NCBI GenBank assembly: GCA_025454565.1
Contig: JALOOE010000279.1
Coordinates: 1-6,716 of the forward strand
From: Anaerolineae bacterium
GTDB lineage: Bacteria; Chloroflexota; Anaerolineae; CG2-30-64-16
Length of the DNA: 6,716 nucleotides
Direction of reading: 5' to 3'
A program made the position numbers and the translations under genes. This document shows positions 6,426 to 6,716 of this stretch, in pieces. The notes beneath the pieces were generated by a model, which saw nothing but the letters and a program-made list of their open reading frames with translations, was not told the origin of the DNA and did no database searches. Numbering within the stretch: the stretch's first letter is position 1; every line of letters starts with the position of its first letter.

Positions 6426-6716
6426 GGCCCGAACATCTGCCGCAGCACCAGCGCGTGCACCACCTGCTCCACCGGCGCGCGATCATCGGTGAAGATCGGC
6501 GTGCCGGGCGGTGGTTGCGCCATGCGCGCGAGACCGGATGTCTGTTCCGCGACCTGATCGAGCATCGGCCCAGCGAAACGCGGCAAGTTCGCTCGAAAGT
6601 CGGTCAGAGTTGAGGGCCGGCGCGTCGCGACGACCAGGCTGTTGCCGAGCGGCCCGTCCCCATCCGGCAGATCCACAACGAACACGCTCGGAAACACCTG
6701 CCGCATCGTCGCCGCG
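6422..6716 (-). CDS. C-terminal tail of a spermidine-synthase-like protein, N-terminus outside window
   Basis: Ninety-eight codons are visible, running from the right edge to TGA at 6422-6424. The sequence VFPSVFVVDLPDGDGPLGNS, followed by LVVATRRPSTLTDFRANL and ending near TDDRAPVEQVVHALVLRQMF, resembles the end of the methyltransferase-fold spermidine synthase family, in particular the long bacterial proteins in which that domain is fused to membrane segments. The family uses decarboxylated S-adenosylmethionine to aminopropylate putrescine, but many such fused proteins are uncharacterised. An ATG at 6706 is not the real start: family-like sequence (AAT before MRQVFPSV) continues to the window edge and the catalytic region is missing. 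The last codons overlap a heptamer repeat that continues into the spacer. Confidence 0.7.
   Translation of the reverse strand, partial: AATMRQVFPSVFVVDLPDGDGPLGNSLVVATRRPSTLTDFRANLPRFAGPMLDQVAEQTSGLARMAQPPPGTPIFTDDRAPVEQVVHALVLRQMFGP

Noticed and set aside
6422..6706. Stand-alone 94-residue gene starting at the ATG at 6706
   Set aside because: Family-like sequence continues upstream of that ATG to the window edge, so it is the tail of a larger protein.

Overview
The window is GC-rich bacterial DNA in which every credible gene reads on the minus strand. The protein flavour (YRAPGG-type molybdenum hydroxylase, a DDAH-like hydrolase, the tail of a spermidine-synthase-like protein) and spacers full of 7-nt-periodic repeats suggest Chloroflexota or a similar GC-rich environmental lineage. 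That assignment is inference; no rRNA or other marker gene is present.

In transcription order (right to left) the window holds: (1) the C-terminal tail of a spermidine-synthase-like protein, cut by the right edge (6422-6716); (2) a complete dimethylarginine dimethylaminohydrolase-like protein (5514-6290); (3) a three-part molybdenum hydroxylase operon of the xanthine dehydrogenase family: FAD subunit (4465-5364), 2Fe-2S subunit (3980-4468, overlapping the FAD gene by 4 bp as ATGA), then two tandem copies of the large molybdopterin-binding subunit. The upstream large-subunit copy (1764-3871) is broken by a frameshift near 2205 and also lacks about 45-50 residues of the C-terminal cofactor-binding domain. 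The downstream copy (1736 to the left edge) is open for all 578 visible codons but its C-terminus is outside the window.

Electrons would flow from substrate at the Mo cofactor of the large subunit, through the two 2Fe-2S clusters of the small subunit, to FAD in the medium subunit. The substrate cannot be assigned; the large subunit is not a form I CO dehydrogenase. The two large subunits could once have shared one set of electron-transfer subunits; now only the downstream copy looks functional.

The three longer spacers (3872-3979, 5365-5513, 6291-6421) all contain short-period repeats: an imperfect CACGGAG-type inverted repeat, two heptamer arrays of different sequence, a 15-bp array of four units and a further heptamer array. 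The large-subunit genes also share blocks of perfect identity (47, 72 and 54 bp) set in otherwise diverged sequence. One of these blocks begins at base 1 of the window and ends exactly where copy 2 loses its frame, so recombination, gene conversion and misassembly are all live explanations. I see no RNA gene, CRISPR array, insertion sequence or convincing rho-independent terminator.
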